A stretch of DNA of 64,000 nucleotides from contig NZ_JADBEM010000001.1 of NCBI RefSeq assembly GCF_014873875.1, forward strand, positions 7,688,001 to 7,752,000. Reading direction: 5' to 3'. Of the stretch, positions 60,936 to 64,000 are shown in pieces (positions within the stretch are counted from its first letter, which is position 1; each line of letters starts with the position of its first letter). Below the pieces are notes generated by a model. That model saw nothing but the letters and a program-made list of their open reading frames with translations. It made no database searches and was not told the origin of the DNA. The DNA comes from Actinopolymorpha pittospori (GTDB lineage: Bacteria; Actinomycetota; Actinomycetes; Propionibacteriales; Actinopolymorphaceae). Both the position numbers and the translations under genes were made by a program.

Positions 60936-61991
60936 GTGACCACCAACGGCGTACTCCTTCCAGCTCCACCGCCCGCACGGTCGACCGGCAGTGACTTCGC
61001 GACGCTGCGACGGCGGGTGACCGAGGCGGGCCTACTCGAACGTCGGCCCGGCTACTACGCCGCCCGGATCAGTGTCGTCGCCGCGGCGTTCGGCGGCGCC
61101 TGGGCGGCGTTCTTCCTGCTCGGCGACTCCTGGTGGCAGCTGGTCGTCGCGGTCGTCCTCGGCGTGGTCTTCGCCCAGGTCGCCCTGGTCGCGCACGACC
61201 TCGCGCACCGGCAGATCTTCCGGACCCGCCGGCCCAGCGAGATCGTCGGCCGGATCGTCGGCAACCTGGGCATCGGGATGAGCTACGGCTGGTGGATGGA
61301 CAAGCACACCCGCCACCACGCCAACCCCAACCACGAGGACCTCGATCCGGACGTGTCACCCAACATCCTGGTGTGGTCGACCGAGCAGGCCGAGCGGAGC
61401 ACGGGCCTGCCGCGCTTCCTCGGCCGTTGGCAGGCGTTCCTCTTCTTCCCGCTGCTCACCCTCGAAGGCTTCAACCTGCACGTCGCCGGCATCCGCGCCT
61501 TGGTCCGGCCCGGGCTGAAGGCCCGCAAGCTCGAAGCCGCGTTGTTCGCCGCGCACATCCTCGGCTACCTCGCGGGGCTCTTCCTCGTCCTCTCCCCCGG
61601 CAAGGCAGTGGTCTTCCTGCTGGTGCACCAGATGGTCTTCGGTCTCTACCTCGGCTCGACCTTCGCGCCGAACCACAAGGGCATGCCGACCCTGACCGAG
61701 GCGGACGAGCTCGACTTCCTGCGCCGCCAGGTCCTCACCTCGCGCAACGTGCGGGGCGGCTGGCTGGTCAATGCCGCGCTCGGCGGGCTCAACTTCCAGA
61801 TCGAGCACCACCTCTTCCCGAACATGCCGTCGCCGCACCTGCGCCGGGCCCAACCGATCGTGCGTGGCTACTGCGCGGAACTGGGGATTCCCTACCTCGA
61901 GTCCGGGGTGATCGGCTCCTACACCCAGGCGCTCCGGCACCTGCACGACGTCGGCGCTCCCCTGCGCGCCAAGCCGGCCAGGTCCTCCTGA
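60936..61991 (+). CDS. Fatty acid desaturase family protein
   Basis: Membrane di-iron desaturase of 351 aa. All histidine boxes are present: HDLAH near 88, HTRHH near 129 followed by NPNHED, and QIEHH near 287. Membrane helices occupy about 45-80 and 185-230. It starts at GTG 60936 with a weak ribosome site. The front-end-like pattern QIEHH often occurs in acyl-lipid desaturases, so it probably introduces a double bond into membrane acyl chains. The 240 bp upstream hold several G-runs and the short inverted motif CCCCC-N9-GGGGG near 60870 but no clear promoter. Confidence 0.92.
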   Translation: MTTNGVLLPAPPPARSTGSDFATLRRRVTEAGLLERRPGYYAARISVVAAAFGGAWAAFFLLGDSWWQLVVAVVLGVVFAQVALVAHDLAHRQIFRTRRPSEIVGRIVGNLGIGMSYGWWMDKHTRHHANPNHEDLDPDVSPNILVWSTEQAERSTGLPRFLGRWQAFLFFPLLTLEGFNLHVAGIRALVRPGLKARKLEAALFAAHILGYLAGLFLVLSPGKAVVFLLVHQMVFGLYLGSTFAPNHKGMPTLTEADELDFLRRQVLTSRNVRGGWLVNAALGGLNFQIEHHLFPNMPSPHLRRAQPIVRGYCAELGIPYLESGVIGSYTQALRHLHDVGAPLRAKPARSS

Positions 61992-62007
61992 CCCGCGACA
62001 CCAGCCC

Positions 62008-63192
62008 TCAGCGCAGCTGGCGAAAGAACGCGCGAACGTCGTCGACCAGCAGGTCGGGCGCCTCCATGGCGGCGAAGTGACCGCCGCGCTCGAACTCCGA
62101 CCAGTGCACGACGTGATGCTCGCGTTCGGCGAGGCGGCGGATGGCCGGATCGGTGGGAAAGACCGCGATCCCCGTCGGCACACCGGACGGCGCGTTCGCC
62201 GGCCTCGGCGCGATCCGGTTCTCGTAGTACAGGTGCCCGGATGAGGCACCCGCGCCGGTGAGCCAGTAGAGCATGACGTTGGTCAGCAGGTGGTCTCGGT
62301 CAACGGCCTCGTCGGGAAGTTCGCGGGCGGGGTCGGTCCACTCCCAGAACTTCTCGACGATCCAGGCGAGCTGCCCCACCGGAGAGTCGTGCAGGCCGTA
62401 GCCGACGCTCCGTGGTCGCGTCGACTGGAGGTCGGCGTATCCGGTGCCGACCGCCCGAAGCCGGCGGGCCGCGGCCAACCGGGTCTGCTCGGCCTCGGTG
62501 AGCCCGTCGAGTTCGTCGGCTCCGGTCGGGTAGGCGAGACCACCGTTGATGTGGACGCCGAGGACCTGACCGGGCGCGACACGCCCCAGCTCCGGTGAGA
62601 CCTCGTGACCCGTGTCGCCGCCCTGCGCGCCGTAGCGCTGATAGCCGAGGCGGCGCATGAGCTCGGCCCAGGCTCGGGCGATGCGCGCGTGGTTCCAGCC
62701 GGGACCCGACAGCGGAACCGAGAACCCGAAGCCCGGCAGCGACGGTGCCACCACGTGGAAGGCGTCGGCGGGTTCGCCGCCGTGGCCGCGAGGGTCGGTC
62801 AGCGGCCCGATGACCTGCTGGAACTCCGCGACCGAGCCCGGCCACCCGTGCGTGAGGATCAGTGGGATCGCGGCCGGCTCGGGCGAGCGTACGTGCAGGA
62901 AGTGGACACGCTGCCCGTCGATACGCGTGACGTACTGCGGGAGGCGGTTCAGCTCCTCCTCGTGTGCCCGCCAGTCGTAGCGGTGAAGCCAGTGGTCGAC
63001 CAGGCCCTTCAGGTAGTCGACCGGCACGCCCCGCTCCCACCCGATGCCCGGGATCTCCGTTGGCCAACGGGTGCGCTCCAGTCGGCGCCGCAGATCGTCG
63101 AGGTCCTCCTCGGGCACGTCGACGCGGAACTCGCTGATCCCGGACGAGCTGATCCTCGAGGCGTTGATGTCGGACGCGCTGATGTCGGTCAT
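62008..63192 (-). CDS. Epoxide hydrolase family protein (EHN domain)
   Basis: Alpha/beta hydrolase of 394 aa with the N-terminal epoxide hydrolase domain (FRVDVPEEDLDDLRRRLERT, YDWRAHEEELNRLPQYVTRI). Oxyanion motif THGWPGSVAEF is intact. The nucleophile elbow is QGGDTGHEVS, with Asp as expected for epoxide hydrolases. The terminal His is in ERGGHFAAMEAPD. GGGAG nine bases upstream supports ATG 63192 over GTG 63198. The first 20 residues are a Ser/Asp/Ile-rich extension of unclear role. Confidence 0.92.
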   Translation of the reverse strand: MTDISASDINASRISSSGISEFRVDVPEEDLDDLRRRLERTRWPTEIPGIGWERGVPVDYLKGLVDHWLHRYDWRAHEEELNRLPQYVTRIDGQRVHFLHVRSPEPAAIPLILTHGWPGSVAEFQQVIGPLTDPRGHGGEPADAFHVVAPSLPGFGFSVPLSGPGWNHARIARAWAELMRRLGYQRYGAQGGDTGHEVSPELGRVAPGQVLGVHINGGLAYPTGADELDGLTEAEQTRLAAARRLRAVGTGYADLQSTRPRSVGYGLHDSPVGQLAWIVEKFWEWTDPARELPDEAVDRDHLLTNVMLYWLTGAGASSGHLYYENRIAPRPANAPSGVPTGIAVFPTDPAIRRLAEREHHVVHWSEFERGGHFAAMEAPDLLVDDVRAFFRQLR

Positions 63193-63313
63193 GTTCACCC
63201 GCTCCCGTCGGCTGGCCCACGTTGGCGTCCGGTCAGGGTGTCACCCGGGACCGACATAGGGCCGCCGTCGTTCGGGCATGCGCGCCACCCAAGGCCTGCC
63301 ACCCACGGGTGCG

Positions 63314-64000
63314 CTAGGCGGCCGCGAGCTCGCGGGTGTTCGTGGAGGTTCCGATGGGCTTGCGGGTGAGCGTCAGGGCGACGCTCGTGCCGGCCAGCAG
63401 GAAGGCGCCGGCCACGACGAAGGCGGTCGTGTAGCTGTGGGTCAACTGGACGACGAACCCGGTCACGATCGGAGCGGCCAACCCGAACAGGTTGCCGCCC
63501 ATCATCGCGATGCTGTTCGCGCGGCCCGCCAACCGCGGCGAGCGCAACAGGTCGCCCAGCAACGCGAGGTTCATCGACACGGCCGTGGACACGCACGTGA
63601 GTGAGACGCTCACGAGCACGAGGATCAACGCGACCGAGCCGACGAAGGGCGTGAGCAGGACCACCGAGGACACCAGCAGACACCCGGCCACCGTGACGCG
63701 CCGGCGACCGGAGGCACGCGCGTCGGCGTCGAGGGTGCGGTCGAACACCACGCCCAGGACGATCCCGAGAACCGTCGCGACGACGTAGGGAATCGCGGTG
63801 AACGTTCCCGACCGCAGGATGGACAGGCCGTGCGCCTGCTCGAGATAGCCGGGCAGCCAGGTGAGGAAGAGGTACTGCGTGTAGACCGCGGCCGACTGCA
63901 CCAGCGCCACGCCCCACATGCTCCGGTACCGCAGCAGGGACAGGACACCCACCCCGGGCTCCCCGACCGGAGCGGGGCGTTCCTGGGCGAGCCCGCGTTC
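63314..64000 (-). CDS. MFS transporter, C-terminal half (5' end outside the window)
   Basis: C-terminal six membrane helices of a major facilitator transporter, open to the right edge (the frame continues ERGLAQERPAPVGEPGVG before the membrane part). Segments such as VQSAAVYTQYLFLTWLPGYL, SMNLALLGDLLRSPRLAGRA and SIAMMGGNLFGLAAPIVTGF resemble anion:cation symporter (ACS) family proteins, which carry sugar acids or other organic anions. The stop at 63314 follows a TSTNTRELAAA tail. Confidence 0.88.
   Translation of the reverse strand, partial: ERGLAQERPAPVGEPGVGVLSLLRYRSMWGVALVQSAAVYTQYLFLTWLPGYLEQAHGLSILRSGTFTAIPYVVATVLGIVLGVVFDRTLDADARASGRRRVTVAGCLLVSSVVLLTPFVGSVALILVLVSVSLTCVSTAVSMNLALLGDLLRSPRLAGRANSIAMMGGNLFGLAAPIVTGFVVQLTHSYTTAFVVAGAFLLAGTSVALTLTRKPIGTSTNTRELAAA

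Noticed and set aside
1..64000. Insertion sequences, prophage, integrase/attachment sites or genomic island borders
   Set aside because: No transposase, integrase, phage gene or terminal repeat was seen, including around the tRNA-Leu gene, whose 3' end is not duplicated nearby as far as I could see by eye.

Overview
The window is about 70% G+C and densely packed, with short intergenic gaps and many GTG starts and 1-4 bp gene overlaps. The gene content points to an actinomycete. It holds a mycothiol ligase (mshC), an F420-type luciferase-like oxidoreductase, a PAC2 protein, SCO1664-, DUF3090- and DUF5703-family genes, and a CtpI-like P-type ATPase. A Propionibacteriales/Streptomyces-like lineage is plausible, but I cannot fix the genus from sequence alone. 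I saw no insertion sequence, prophage or CRISPR array. One tRNA gene, tRNA-Leu(GAG), is present.

Layout, left to right. 1-2.4 kb: a site-2 protease with CBS domain (cut by the left edge), divergent from a RecB-like Fe-S nuclease. 2.5-4.5 kb: a NarL-type two-component pair. 4.5-10.9 kb (minus): a complete Opp/Dpp peptide transporter (ATPase, ATPase, permease, permease, lipoprotein). 11.2-16.7 kb (minus): a secreted 5'-nucleotidase and cobalamin-dependent methionine synthase. 16.9-19.4 kb: a PAC2 protein, a CGNR-type regulator and a divergent Asp-nucleophile alpha/beta hydrolase. 19.4-23.0 kb (minus): the conserved mycothiol-ligase cluster (mshC, SCO1664-family kinase-like protein, DUF3090 protein, histidine phosphatase). 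23.1-26.0 kb: corA coupled to an ABC ATPase and a frameshifted ABC-2 permease. 26.0-31.0 kb: uppP, an LLM oxidoreductase, an aldo/keto reductase, a DUF5703 gene and an M20 peptidase. 31-37.4 kb: tRNA-Leu, an enolase-like paralogue and a 1507-residue double P-type ATPase. 37.5-45.6 kb (minus): glutamate decarboxylase, a CUT1 sugar transporter lacking its own ATPase, a GntR regulator and a Tat-exported GxGYxYP protein. 45.7-50.4 kb: the ribonucleotide reductase locus. 50.5-54.9 kb: treZ-treY. 54.9-64 kb: small redox and hydrolase genes with TetR and LysR regulators, an FhuF-like Fe-S protein, a desaturase, an epoxide hydrolase and a truncated MFS transporter.

The most coherent regulatory system is at 45.7-50.4 kb. 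A putative NrdR box pair is followed by a cobalamin riboswitch and then by nrdA and nrdB. NrdB has Phe where the radical Tyr is expected and Glu at the first metal ligand, the hallmark of Chlamydia-type class Ic (Mn/Fe) enzymes. Low B12 would therefore be predicted to switch on a B12-independent, tyrosyl-radical-free reductase. Two genes appear disrupted: the ABC permease at about 25.66 kb (apparent loss of one base) and treY at 54.58 kb (apparent gain of one CCGG unit). Both could be real mutations or sequencing errors. Other notable items are a pseudo-ATPase half fused to an active P-type ATPase, an enolase paralogue with altered active-site residues, and candidate operators for the CGNR, TetR and GntR regulators. 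I did not find a clearly unprecedented multi-gene system.
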